Shown: positions 37,122 through 47,719 of the stretch, piece by piece
Layout of the letters: every line of letters starts with the position of its first letter
How positions within the stretch are numbered: the first letter of the stretch is position 1
From: Trema orientale
Taxonomy: Eukaryota; Streptophyta; Magnoliopsida; Rosales; Cannabaceae
Reading direction: 5' to 3'
Assembly: GCA_002914845.1 (NCBI GenBank)
Contig: JXTC01000094.1
Span: forward strand, 316,921 to 380,920
DNA length: 64,000 bases
Notes under the pieces: model-generated
What the model saw: the letters and a program-made list of their open reading frames with translations, nothing else
What the model was told of the DNA's origin: nothing
Database searches by the model: none
Position numbers and translations under genes: made by a program

Positions 37122-37157
37122 ATGCTCTGTATCTTCAAAAATGGCGGTTTCAGCTAA
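37122..37157 (+). promoter_or_regulatory. Out-of-frame upstream ORF overlapping the ECB2 start
   Basis: An ATG 19 bases before the ECB2 start opens an 11-codon frame that ends at TAA 37155-37157, inside the coding region. If the transcript starts upstream of 37122 this would reduce initiation at ECB2. If it starts between 37122 and 37141 it has no effect. Confidence 0.4.
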
Positions 37158-39786
37158 AGCCTCTCAGATTCCTCACAACCCAGAAATTCTCTATCCTCAA
37201 CTCGCAAGAATTCAAGAGCTCAAGACCCTTAGCTTCTCTTGCAGTCCCCAAACTCGTCACCTCTCCTCTAGAAAAACGCAAGAGATATCAGTCCTCAACA
37301 CCTCCTCTATCAACACCCAGAACCCAAACAATGATTTACAAGAGCTTTGCCTCCATGGGAACCTAGAAAAAGCTTTGAAGCTCCTGGAATCCATGGAAGA
37401 AGTTCAAATTTCGGTAGAAGAAGATGCGTGTATTGCTCTGTTGAGGCTGTGCGAGTGGAAGAGAGCACGCGATGAAGGAGCTCGTGTCCACTCTTACATC
37501 TTGAATTCGAAGACCCATTTGAGTGTTCGTCTCGGTAATGCGTTGTTGAGTATGTTTGTGAGGTTTGGGAATTTGGTTGATGCTTGGTATGTATTTGGGA
37601 GAATGGAGGAAAGGAATGTTTTCTCTTGGAATGTGTTGCTTGGTGGGTATGCGAAAGCAGGGTTCTTTGACGAGGCTTTGAATTTGTACCATAGGATGTT
37701 GTGGGTTGGAATTAGGCCTGATGTGTATACTTTTCCCTGTATTTTAAGGACTTGTGGGGGTGTGCCTGACTTGGCTAGGGGTAGGGAGATTCATGTCCAT
37801 GTTGTTAGATTTGGGTTCGAGTCGGATGTCGATGTTAACAATGCTTTGATTACAATGTATGTGAAATGTGGTGATGTTGTTAATGCACGGTCGGTGTTTG
37901 ATACAATGCCCAGGAGAGATAGGATCTCATGGAATGCTATGATCTCTGGCTATTTTGAGAATGGATTATGTGTAGAAGGATTTAGATTGTTCTCAATGAT
38001 GGCACAACTTTCAGTAGCTCCAGATTTGATGACTATGACTAGTTTGATATCTGCTTGTGAGCTTCTTGGTGATGAGAGATTGGGGAAGGAAATCCATGGT
38101 TATGTGATGAAAACAAAGTTTGATGACGTCTCAGTGTACAATAGTTTGGTTCAGATGTACTCGAGTATTGGGTATCTCGAGGAAGCGGAAAAGGTTTTTT
38201 CTAGAATGGAGTCTAGAGATGTTGTGTCATGGACAGCTATGGTTTCCGGTTATGATAATAATGCGCTGCCCGATAAGGCTGTTGAAACTTACAAAACAAT
38301 GGAGGTACAGGGTATTGTGCCAGATTATATTACCATAGCTAGTGTTCTAACTGCTTGTGCTTGTGTAGGGCAATTAGATATGGGTGTCAAACTTCATGAG
38401 CTTGCTATTAGGACTGGGCTTATTTCATACATCATTGTTGCAAACACGCTCGTTGATATGTATTCCAAGTGTAAATGCATTGATAAGGCTTTGGAAGTGT
38501 TCCATTGTATCCGAGACAAGAATGTCATATCATGGACTTCAATTATTCTTGGACTTAGGATCAACAATCGGTGCTTTCAGGCTTTGATTTATTTTCGAAA
38601 AATGAAACGTGTGGTGAAACCAAATTCTGTTACCTTGGTTTCTGTCCTATCTGCATGTGCTAGATTGGGAGCTTTGATGGCTGGAAAAGAGATTCATGCC
38701 CATGCTTTGAGGACTGGTGTAGCTTATGAGGGTTTTTTACCCAATGCCCTTTTGGATTTGTACGTACGATGTGGAAGGATGGGTCCTGCTTGGAACCAGT
38801 TTAACTTCAATGAAAAAGACGTTGCGGCATGGAATATTCTTCTCACTGGGTATGCCCAGCAAAGGCAAGGAGATCTTGCTGTGGAGATTTTCCTCAAAAT
38901 GGTAGACTCCAAGGTCAATCCAAATGAAATAACTTTCGTTTCACTATTATGTGCTTGTAGTAGATCTGGTATGGTCACTGAAGGCTTGGAGTATTTTAAT
39001 GGTATGAAACATAATTACTCAATTACTCCTAATCTAAAGCACTATGCTTGCGTAGTTGATCTGCTTGGCAGAGCTGGGCGTTTAGATGATGCTTATGAGT
39101 TTATACAGAAAATGCCCATGAATACAGACGCAGCCATATGGGGTGCTTTGTTAAATGCTTGCAGAATTCACAGGCAGGTTGAGCTTGGGGAACTTGCAGC
39201 TCGACATATTTTCGAAAGGGATGAGGAAAGTATTGGATATTACATTCTGTTGTCTAGACTATATGCTGACAGCGGTAGATGGAATGGAGTCGCAAAAGTA
39301 AGACAGATCATGAAAGAGAGAGGTCTAATTGTAGATCCTGGATGCAGTTGGATTGAAGTGAAAGGAAAAGTTCATGCTTTCCTGAGTGGTGACTGTTCCC
39401 ATCCTCAGATAAAGGAAATAGAAGCAGTCTTGAAGGGTTTTTATGAGAGAATGAAAGCAGTGGGTTTTGAAGGCGCAGAAAGGGGTCCTACAGATGAAGT
39501 TGAAGTTTCAAAAGCCGAGATTTTCTGTGGTCATAGTGAGAAGCTGGCGATTGCTTTTGGACTCATCAGTACAGCCCCTGGGATGCCTATTTGGGTAACA
39601 AAGAATCTATACATGTGCCAAAGCTGTCATAACACTGTGAAATTTATCACTACGGTTGTTCGCAGGGAAATATCTGTAAGGGATGCTGAAGAGTTCCACC
39701 ATTTTAAGGATGGCATTTGCTCTTGTGGAGATGAAGCTTATTGGAAAAGAAATGATAAAATGGATTTTTGCTCTCATATCAATTGA
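37141..39786 (+). CDS. ECB2: Chloroplast PPR-DYW RNA-editing factor ECB2/VAC1
   Basis: An intronless frame of 881 residues (Arabidopsis ECB2/VAC1, At1g15510, is about 866). The N-terminus is Ser/Thr-rich and acid-poor, fitting a chloroplast transit peptide. PLS-type pentatricopeptide repeats follow from about residue 85 to 690 (for example NALLSMFVRFGNLVDAWYVF and NALITMYVKCGDVVNARSVF). They are followed by E/E+ motifs (GCSWIEVKGKVHAFLSGD) and a DYW deaminase domain with HSE (H798-E800), CQSC (C826, C829) and HHFKDGICSCG. In Arabidopsis ECB2 is needed for editing accD and ndhF transcripts and for early chloroplast development. The end is unusual: after CSCGD come EAYW and a further 13 residues instead of the classic terminal Asp-Tyr-Trp. 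Close identity along the full length makes orthology very likely. Confidence 0.95.
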   Translation: MAVSAKASQIPHNPEILYPQLARIQELKTLSFSCSPQTRHLSSRKTQEISVLNTSSINTQNPNNDLQELCLHGNLEKALKLLESMEEVQISVEEDACIALLRLCEWKRARDEGARVHSYILNSKTHLSVRLGNALLSMFVRFGNLVDAWYVFGRMEERNVFSWNVLLGGYAKAGFFDEALNLYHRMLWVGIRPDVYTFPCILRTCGGVPDLARGREIHVHVVRFGFESDVDVNNALITMYVKCGDVVNARSVFDTMPRRDRISWNAMISGYFENGLCVEGFRLFSMMAQLSVAPDLMTMTSLISACELLGDERLGKEIHGYVMKTKFDDVSVYNSLVQMYSSIGYLEEAEKVFSRMESRDVVSWTAMVSGYDNNALPDKAVETYKTMEVQGIVPDYITIASVLTACACVGQLDMGVKLHELAIRTGLISYIIVANTLVDMYSKCKCIDKALEVFHCIRDKNVISWTSIILGLRINNRCFQALIYFRKMKRVVKPNSVTLVSVLSACARLGALMAGKEIHAHALRTGVAYEGFLPNALLDLYVRCGRMGPAWNQFNFNEKDVAAWNILLTGYAQQRQGDLAVEIFLKMVDSKVNPNEITFVSLLCACSRSGMVTEGLEYFNGMKHNYSITPNLKHYACVVDLLGRAGRLDDAYEFIQKMPMNTDAAIWGALLNACRIHRQVELGELAARHIFERDEESIGYYILLSRLYADSGRWNGVAKVRQIMKERGLIVDPGCSWIEVKGKVHAFLSGDCSHPQIKEIEAVLKGFYERMKAVGFEGAERGPTDEVEVSKAEIFCGHSEKLAIAFGLISTAPGMPIWVTKNLYMCQSCHNTVKFITTVVRREISVRDAEEFHHFKDGICSCGDEAYWKRNDKMDFCSHIN

Positions 39787-40716
39787 TCAAACAAAGTAAA
39801 TCCTGTGCTCAACTTGCCAAGGGGGTTTAAGATCATGAATCAGTACCGAATTCCCATGTAATTTAAGTTCTAAAGACAGATGCCTTGGAATAATCTTTCA
39901 GACGGTTATTTTCAAGGATTGTGGACAAGATTTGAAGAGGACAAAGCTGTTCTTTGCTCTCCTGTAATCATGCACCTTTCGAACAGGAAAGTGAGGAGTT
40001 TTATGGGGCGCTTTGTTGGAAATTTTTGTTAGCACAGAACAATTGATATGTATTTTTTGCTGGAATAGAACAATTTACATGTATACTGTACTGTAGTTTC
40101 ACTTCTTCTATTCCAGTACACACAACTTTCCTGATAGAGCAAAAGAAAAAATTCAGGTAAGAGCTTGAACAGCTTTATAATCTTGTAAATTTACAGAAGT
40201 ACTTTATATATATGAAATGCTCAAATCTCCGACACCAGTTCTGTGATCAATCGTGTGCTTTCATTCTCTTATCACTCTTTTCTCTTGTTAAGGCAAATGG
40301 ACAAATTGGTCTCCATTTTCCCCATCAAAATTAATGTCTCAGTTTTTTAGTTTTATTGATTCCTCAAAATATAGAAATCTTACTGGGCCTACTGAAAGAA
40401 TGAAATTAAAAATATATAGCACTAATGGTAAAGTCATATACAAGCTATAACTTCAAATAAAAAGGAAAAGAGGAATATGATACCTAGAATGGACTCATCT
40501 ATATTAGACACAGGGTTGGCTAGAGAGTGAAAGAAACAGATACTGGATTAAACAGACACTGGATTTATCCATTATTAAACAACAAGCAGTTATTACAAAT
40601 TTGACACAAAACAATTAATCTTATACACACCAAAGACAACAAACTGCCTAAATTTCACACGCTTATTTTTAACTTAAATTGCTATTTCTAGCACAATTGG
40701 AAATAATAATAACATT
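39787..40716. other. Spacer between convergent genes
   Basis: The 3' regions of ECB2 (+) and the HNH-like gene (-) face each other across about 1.06 kb. No other gene seen. Confidence 0.5.
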
Positions 40717-40797
40717 CTTTTCAGGAAACTATAATGGCACGGTCTTTTCAGGAAACTATGATGGCACGGTCTTTTCAGGAAACTATGATGGCACGGC
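40717..40797. repeat. Three tandem 27-base units in the 3' region of the HNH-like gene
   Basis: Units at 40717-40743, 40744-40770 and 40771-40797, each starting CTTTTCAGGAAACTAT.ATGG, differ at single positions. They lie 46 bases beyond the stop codon of the minus-strand gene, so probably in its 3' UTR. Confidence 0.85.
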
Positions 40798-40842
40798 AGG
40801 TCCAAATGCATATGTATTATGTAAAGTGGAACTGAACTGAAC

Positions 40843-43800
40843 TCATATTTTGACTGCTTTCTTGATAGTCTTCATGGATGACTTGAGGAAGCTATTATTC
40901 CCTACCACATAATCTTCATCATCACCCCTAACCATGGGCTTCTTTCCTATGCAGTCCACACCCTTTTTCATACCCAAGATAATGGATGGAGAAGATGGGA
41001 TTCGACGAAATGCCCTGAAACTCTCGGACCTCGCAAGCTTCCTTTCCTTTCCAACACTCTGACTCCTTCCTCTTTCCTCAGAAGCCTTACTGCTTTCAAC
41101 TCCTCCTCCTATGGCATTATTCACTTCGGACTCGTTGCACTTTTCTTTTCCCTTTCCACGACCATCTTTTTCTTGGACATTCTTTTCCTCTCTGTCTTCA
41201 GATTCTGGATACTTCAAACTCTTTCCCTCCTTTTGTGGGTACTTGAGATTTAGTTTCCTGATAATGTCATCATTCTTGTTCGTTTCATTTTTGATTTCGT
41301 GTTGAGGCTCCAACAAGTCTTCTTGAGCATTGTCTAGTAGCATTTGGAGCCACTTTTCTACATTCCCCTTGCCACGCTCTTTCCTGCTTTCCTCATCTTC
41401 CTCAATTTCTGGTTCTTGGGGGACCGGAAATCGGATTTTGTGTTTGTTTTCTTCCTCGGCTATTTCTGATGTGCTTAATTTGTGCTCAGTTATGTTGTCA
41501 TCCTCCAAGACAACAATGGCTTTACTGCGATCCCCGCGTTTGTCTATTGAAAAGTTCTTTTCGGATTTCTCAAGTTGACTTCCTATCCGAAACTTCTTTT
41601 CATCTTCGCTCAAGGATGGTCCAGCTTCAGATGCTCTCTGTTCTTCCTCTAGAAAAACTCTTAGTTCCTTGTGTAAAGGCGTTCTTGGCGGCTTGATTCC
41701 AGGCAAAAGGAGAACAGGCTTCTGGTCTCTCTCTTCAATTAAAGTATCATCCATTCTTGACCTCTTCCGTGCTTGCTCCCATTCAGGTCTCATTTGTTTC
41801 TCAAGCTCATCTCTTTGTTTATATTTCTTATGGAGCTCCTTCTCGGAGGCATCACATATTGCTTTTTGAGCTTCGAGTCTTGCCATGAGTGCGGCTGATG
41901 CAGCCTGGTTTAGTCTCACCTGCTCTTTATAAATGACACTCCTACAAGAAACAACATTAAGGAGCATGAGTCTCTTAGAAGCACCATATGAACTACTAGT
42001 AACAACTTTTCAAGTAAAAGAAAAATAAATGAGTCTTTTTTAATCTTACTGGTGCATAGCATCTCTTATCATTTTCTCAAGCATAGTCCGATAAGATGAC
42101 TGAGCCTCGGCTAGTTTCCTACACTTTTCTGCCCTTCTTCGCCGCTTTATCAGTGCCAATTCCAAGTCCTGAATGTTGACCTTTTCCTCTTCATTCATTC
42201 TCCTCATTTCGCTCACTTCATTATCCAGCTTCTGAATTTCTGCCTGCATCTTTGCAGTTTCTTCTCTTTGTTTCATGGAATCTCTGGCCATGACAATGGC
42301 ATGATACGGATTTGTATAAAAATCTGGATTTTCATTTTCTTTCGAAGAACTAGTCTTTGCTTTTCGTGCACCTATCACAACCAAAAAAAAAGAGGAAAAG
42401 AAAACAACAAGGTTAGTAGTATTTAATTAGGCTGTTTAGTAATTTTAAACACACAAACAGAAACCATTACTATTTCTGTGCACAAACCTAATGCAGGAGA
42501 ACGCGGCCTAAGCCTATTATAATCCAAGGATTGCAAAGCCAATGAAGAGGCATAAGACTCCCTTCGCGACGCTACGATGGCAGCTGGAGCAAGGCCCAGT
42601 TTCTCTTTCGATTCAACAAAGTGCTGTGGGAAAGAATGAGAGTCAACAGTCTGTGAAGAGTTCAACTCCTCATTTTCACCTTCAGAGAACAAAAATGAGA
42701 ATGCCCTGTGCCTGCACAAATGGATATTAAGAGAGTATATCTCACAACCAATGTTTTTGAAGCTGAAATGCATACGAAAGTAGAAACTAACATAGGAGGA
42801 CCCACCTGAAATCTGAATTGGAAGAAGCAAAGATTGATAAGAACTGGTTTACAGAGATGCCCAACTGAAAATCCCACCACGGAATGAGAAACTCCAGCTT
42901 GTTATGCTTCTTCTTGCAAGCTTGCCACTGTAATATCCTCAGATTGCTTGGTACGGTCAATCCTCCCCCTGCATTTTCAGCAACAGACCACAATTACGTA
43001 TGAGCTAGAGAAGTTGAAGACAGAGAAAAAGAAAGAGACCGAGTTAGTGATTAATCATGTACTTGAGCAAGGAAACCAGTGATCTATATCCCAAGCAAGA
43101 GGAGAAGCCGAATCGGCATGAAAGTAGAGGACATTTCCATACGGGTCTACTCGAATTACCGCAGGATCAAAACCCGCATTCCTGAATCGAAGAAAGAAAA
43201 CGTTAATGAATTCTCACAGCTTTGTTCAAAAGTTTAAAGTATTGTAAAGACAAGTTCAAGTGCTTTACCCAAGGTGATTGAGCTGCTTCCACAAGAGACT
43301 AACGAAAAGCTTAGGCTTGCCAGTTTGTTTCGCTTTTGGGTCGATGATGGGGAAAATATGATCCAACTCCATTGCTCTAACGAACTGAGAAACAATACAA
43401 TTTGATCAAACTCAGCATTAAACAAAAGGGAAAGAAACAAAACCGTTCCTAAACTTAAACTTCCTTTAACAAAACCCATTATGGCAATGTATCAAACAAT
43501 ATTCCAAAAATTTGAAACCTCAACCGGAGAAGAATTTTCCCGAGAAAAATAAATAAACAAGCAAATCATATTTCTTCCACGTTAGGCAATGAAAAACACA
43601 TAATACTACTTCTCCCAAATGTGCATTGCCTAAGCTGAGATTTTGATTTCTATGTCTTAAGCAAACATAAGGACGAAAGCCCAAGTCAAGTTTTTCGAAA
43701 GAGAGATAGATTATCGAACAGGCTCAATCTCATACCTCGTGTTCATGGAGGCAGTAAGGCATGAAAGTGAAAGGAGGGCCATGGCCATAAGGGCCGGCAC

Positions 43801-43894
43801 CGCGGTCTCGGCAGAGCCTCGCATAGGCTCTTGGGTAGCCGACGGTCTCGTCGATCTCCACATCCTCGTCTGCGAAAGCGTAATCGACAGCCAT
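40843..43894 (-). CDS. Uncharacterised protein with HNH-like N-terminal module and coiled coil
   Basis: Seven exons with GT-AG borders, 5' to 3' on the minus strand: 43894-43736, 43384-43269, 43181-43063, 42968-42806, 42711-42488, 42371-42050 and 41941-40843. They give 2,202 coding bases and 733 residues with one open frame. Residues 1-185 form a compact domain: MAVDYAFADED...GPYGHGPPF, then LDHIFPI (60-66), VDPYGNVLYFHAD, and WDIDHWFPCSRGGLTVPSNL (122-141), continuing RILQWQACKKKHNKLEF. DH-x-P-x-SRGG-x-NL is the layout of HNH nucleases (H126, N140, and H153 or a neighbour as third residue). Residues about 285-430 are a charged coiled coil (KMQAEIQKLDNEVSEMRR). The remainder is Glu/Lys-rich and probably disordered, with basic stretches that could be nuclear-localisation signals. 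I know no function for this family; nuclease activity is inference only. Confidence 0.85.
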
Positions 43895-45466
43895 TGTTGT
43901 GGTTGTTGTTGTCTTCTTCGGAGAGAGCTTTGAATACAGAGGCGAGAAACAGGGGACAAGCTTTTGTTAAGCTGAGATAGAACTCAACTCATAGAAGTTA
44001 ACGGTCAAAAATTGATTATTAAAATAGTTTTCTTAGGCGACTCTAGGATTTTGAAATTGGATGCCACGTAGGCAAAACGGTGAGGAGTGAGGGATGCAAG
44101 TGTAACGGCTAGATTAGATATGGTTGGTCCACAGCAATAAGGACAATAAATCTTGGTCACTAAAGTCTTGCCCCGTAATAATGATATCATGTCACTTTTT
44201 TTAGGACCAAAATACCCTTGATGTAATAAATCATCTTGGTCAGTAATGCTATGCATATTTTACACAACCTTCTCATGCTTCTCTCTCTTTTAAGTTTTAA
44301 CAGATTTTAAGAACTTTATGCTCAGTTATTGATATGCAATTATCTTTGGTAAGGATAGTAAGGATGCTAAATAAGAAGGGAAACGTTTAAATTGATTGAA
44401 CCTTTTTAACTGGCTATATGGAAACATAAATACTTCTTATCCTCTATTTTATGCCCTTTTTTTAAAAAAAAAAAAAATCAATTTGAGCTTTAAAGCTTTG
44501 AATTTTAAAGATTGGTTCAACTGGTTTTATCATAGGGTCGAAATCTACCAAAAGTGTTCGAATTAAGTTGTACTGAAATATCTTAAAGGCAAGTAAAGTC
44601 AGAGACCAAGTTCTTTCTGTTTTAAGCTTGTTTGTAGCTTTTCAACACCTAAGCAAACTAAACTAATGATTTCCTTCATCATTATGTTTTGAACGGGAAA
44701 CCAAGATACGTAAAACATAAAAGCTATCATAAAGTCCCTTTTAGCACCACTACATGCATATATATTGTCCCCACAAATCAAGCAATTGAATTTATTTCCT
44801 TCTTCGTGGGTTATCTGGCATGCATTAACTTCTCTTCAAACTTCAAACTCAGCCTACCTTTAAATATCCAATAAAGAACTCACCCTTGGCCTAAAATTTG
44901 AAGCAACTATCTTTACGGCTTCAACCATGCAAAACAATGGATAAAAACTAAAAAGTAAACACACTGATAACCAATCACCACGCTCCCTTGCCTTGTACAA
45001 ATTTTTTCTTCTAGGCCAGGCCCGTTATGTAGAAAAAATCAGGTTTGGGAAATTTGGGCCAAAATGACCTTTCTGTCCCTCTTTTTCAAGAATAACTTTT
45101 TTAGGATTGTCATTGTATTATTTATGAGTATTTATGACTACAGATTTAAGACTTTTTTAGGGACTTCAATACTATGACCATCGATTATTAATCTAGTAAT
45201 ATTACCCTTCACTAATTTGACAATCCCAAAAAGTTATTTTCGAAAATGGTACTTAAATATCATTGTAGGCTGTAGCACAAAACACAAGTAGTCCAATGGG
45301 CATGCTTGAACTTGCCATCTGGGATTGGATCTCGGACACATTTTCGGCCTGCTTGGGCAAGCTTTGGGCCAGGTTATTGTTGAAAATTGTGGATAAATGA
45401 GAATCTTTACCAAAAGATATATATGGGACCCGGAAAATTGATTTAGATATTAAATATTGTTTGAAC
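43895..45466. other. Divergent intergenic region between the HNH-like gene and MOT
   Basis: About 1.7 kb separates two divergent start codons. No gene or clear element seen; the proximal promoters of both genes must lie here. Confidence 0.5.
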
Positions 45467-45474
45467 TATAAAAG
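45467..45474 (+). promoter_or_regulatory. TATA box candidate of the molybdate transporter gene
   Basis: TATAAAAG lies about 125-130 bases before the start codon at 45598 in an AT-rich stretch. Confidence 0.5.
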
Positions 45475-45597
45475 ATTCATTTTTAACAAATCCGAAGCAC
45501 CGTTTAGGCATCTCACACCGCACTATTTTTTTAACCACTCTTTTTTGCTAATTAGTAATTACTGGACGTAGACGCAATCTTAGTTCCCCCACCAATC

Positions 45598-47001
45598 ATG
45601 GAAGAGGAAGCCTCATCATCCACCGCCACCACTCCTCTCCTCCGTCGCCGGCAGTGGAGTCCCCACATCCCGGCGAGTCTCCGCCTGAAAACCACCCTCT
45701 GCTCCGAGCTCTCCGGCGCCGTCGGCGACCTGGGCACGTACATCCCCATAGTCCTGGCCCTCAGCCTGGTCACCCACCTCGACCTCAGCACCACCCTCAT
45801 CTTCACCGCTCTCTACAACATCGCCACCGGCCTCCTCTTCGGCGTCCCCATGCCGGTCCAGCCCATGAAGTCCATCGCCGCCGTCGCCATCGCCGAGTCG
45901 TCCACCCACCTCACCCTCCCCCAGATCGCCGCCGCCGGCCTCTCCACCGCCGCCGTCCTCCTCCTCCTCGGCGCCACCGGCCTCATGTCCGTGCTCTACC
46001 GCTTCATCCCTCTCCCCGTCGTCCGCGGCGTCCAGCTCTCCCAGGGCCTCGCCTTCGCCTTCTCCGCCATCAAGTACATCCGCTACGACCAGGACCTGGC
46101 CACCTCCAAGTCGGGCCCACCGCGGCCCTGGCTCGGCCTTGACGGCGTGGCTCTGGCCCTCGCCGCCGTCCTGTTCCTCGTCCTCACCACCGGATCCGGC
46201 GACAACAACGACAACGCAGATCACCACTACGACGAGTCCCGCCGCTGCCGCGTACGGCGGAGACTCCGTGTCCTGTCGTCGATTCCGGCCGCCCTCATTG
46301 TGTTCTTGCTCGGGCTGTTGCTGTGTTTTGCTCGGGACCCTTCGATCGTAAACGACCTCAAGTTCGGTCCCGCGAAGATCCGGCTCCTGAAAATCACGTG
46401 GGAAGACTGGAAAATCGGGTTTGTCCGAGCGGCCATACCCCAGATCCCGTTATCGATTCTAAACTCTGTAATCGCCGTCTGCAAGCTGTCCGGTGACCTG
46501 TTCCCGGACCGGGAGGCCTCGGCGAGAAGCGTCTCAATCAGCGTGGGGGTCATGAACTTCGTGGGGTGCTGGTTCGGGGCCATGCCGGTGTGCCACGGCG
46601 CCGGGGGGCTGGCGGGGCAGTACAGGTTCGGGGGCCGGAGCGGGGCGTCGGTGGCGCTCCTGGGGGCGGCGAAGCTGGTCCTAGCGCTGGCGTTTGGGAA
46701 CTCGTTTGTGGGTATCTTGAACCAGTTCCCGATTGGGATTCTTGGGGTGCTTTTGCTCTTTGCCGGGATTGAACTGGCTATGGCGTCCAGGGACATGAAC
46801 TCGAAGGAAGAGTCTTTTGTTATGCTGGTTTGTGCTGCGGTTTCGCTGACTGGGTCTAGTGCCGCGCTGGGGTTTGGGTGTGGGATTGTGCTCTTTCTGT
46901 TGCTCAAAATGAGGCAATTGGAGTGTTGCTCTGTTTTTGGGTTTCTCAACTTTACTAAACCAAAATCATCAATCGATGATGAAAGTCAGTTGGAACCATA
47001 A
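45598..47001 (+). CDS. MOT2: Molybdate transporter, MOT1 family (MOT1;2/MOT2-like)
   Basis: An intronless frame of 467 residues, the usual size for this plant branch of the sulfate-transporter superfamily, which lacks a STAS domain. Family signatures are visible: ELSGAVGDLGTYIPI (37-51), MPVQPMKS (85-92), RGVQLSQGLAFAFSAIKYI (143-161) and AMPVCHGAGGLAGQYRFGG (about 327-345), with some ten hydrophobic segments. The acidic N-terminus with TPLL looks like a dileucine tonoplast-sorting signal, fitting the Arabidopsis paralogue At1g80310 (MOT2), which exports molybdate from the vacuole for molybdenum-cofactor synthesis. Closeness to NTT in the window also fits At1g80300/At1g80310. The 5' two thirds is extremely GC-rich at third positions and drops toward the 3' end, so long antisense frames arise by chance. 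Confidence 0.92.
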   Translation: MEEEASSSTATTPLLRRRQWSPHIPASLRLKTTLCSELSGAVGDLGTYIPIVLALSLVTHLDLSTTLIFTALYNIATGLLFGVPMPVQPMKSIAAVAIAESSTHLTLPQIAAAGLSTAAVLLLLGATGLMSVLYRFIPLPVVRGVQLSQGLAFAFSAIKYIRYDQDLATSKSGPPRPWLGLDGVALALAAVLFLVLTTGSGDNNDNADHHYDESRRCRVRRRLRVLSSIPAALIVFLLGLLLCFARDPSIVNDLKFGPAKIRLLKITWEDWKIGFVRAAIPQIPLSILNSVIAVCKLSGDLFPDREASARSVSISVGVMNFVGCWFGAMPVCHGAGGLAGQYRFGGRSGASVALLGAAKLVLALAFGNSFVGILNQFPIGILGVLLLFAGIELAMASRDMNSKEESFVMLVCAAVSLTGSSAALGFGCGIVLFLLLKMRQLECCSVFGFLNFTKPKSSIDDESQLEP

Positions 47002-47719
47002 TTGGTATGGTTCGTAAGTGTTAGAAGAAGAAGAAAGCAATTTACTTGATAGCAAAACTAGTCGCGTTTTGCCAAGTGTATTTTTTAGCTGGTCGAGAGG
47101 GTACATGTGTTTGTAATATTATGCTCAGTATAAATAAGTTAATTGTGTTAAATTTGATTCCAATATAAAGTTTATGCGCAAGTGAGATCTTAGATTTATG
47201 AAGATTTTCGTGCATCAATTAAGGATTTATATGGCTTTGAACGATCATGTCGTGCAGAGACAGGTGTGTCATGTGTGTCAGTGGTTGCAGTTAGACTCCT
47301 TTCCATTTTTAGGTGCTAATTTTTCCGAGGTAAATATATTCACTAACGACATGTCGTTTATAGTTATTTCTGTAAACGACATATCATATTTCTTTCCGCA
47401 GACATCAAATTGTACACACTAGTTATGACACAAAAATATCACACTTTTTGACATTTTTTTTTTACAAAAACAAATTTAAGTTTTGATTTTTGCAAATAAA
47501 AAGCCTATTATTTTAAACCAAAATTCTCCTCAATGTACAATTAAAAACTCTTTATATAGCTTAAATAAAAAAAAAACTCTTTATATAGCTTTATAATTTT
47601 TTAAGTTTCAATTTAAATTGGAAAAAAACTGGAATAATTACTGTTTAAACAATTTTAATAAGTTAAGAGGAGTACTTGATCATTTTTACTGACTTAGGTT
47701 ACAAATTGCAGAGAGTTTA
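47002..47719. other. Intergenic stretch downstream of MOT
   Basis: It holds the 3' UTR of the MOT gene, then AT-rich DNA with a 40-base tandem-like repeat (AAACTCTTTATATAGCTT, about 47546-47591). No gene seen. Confidence 0.4.

Noticed and set aside
45616-46949. 203- and 240-codon antisense frames across the MOT gene
   Set aside because: They are by-products of the GC-rich codon usage of the MOT gene, with low-complexity translations.
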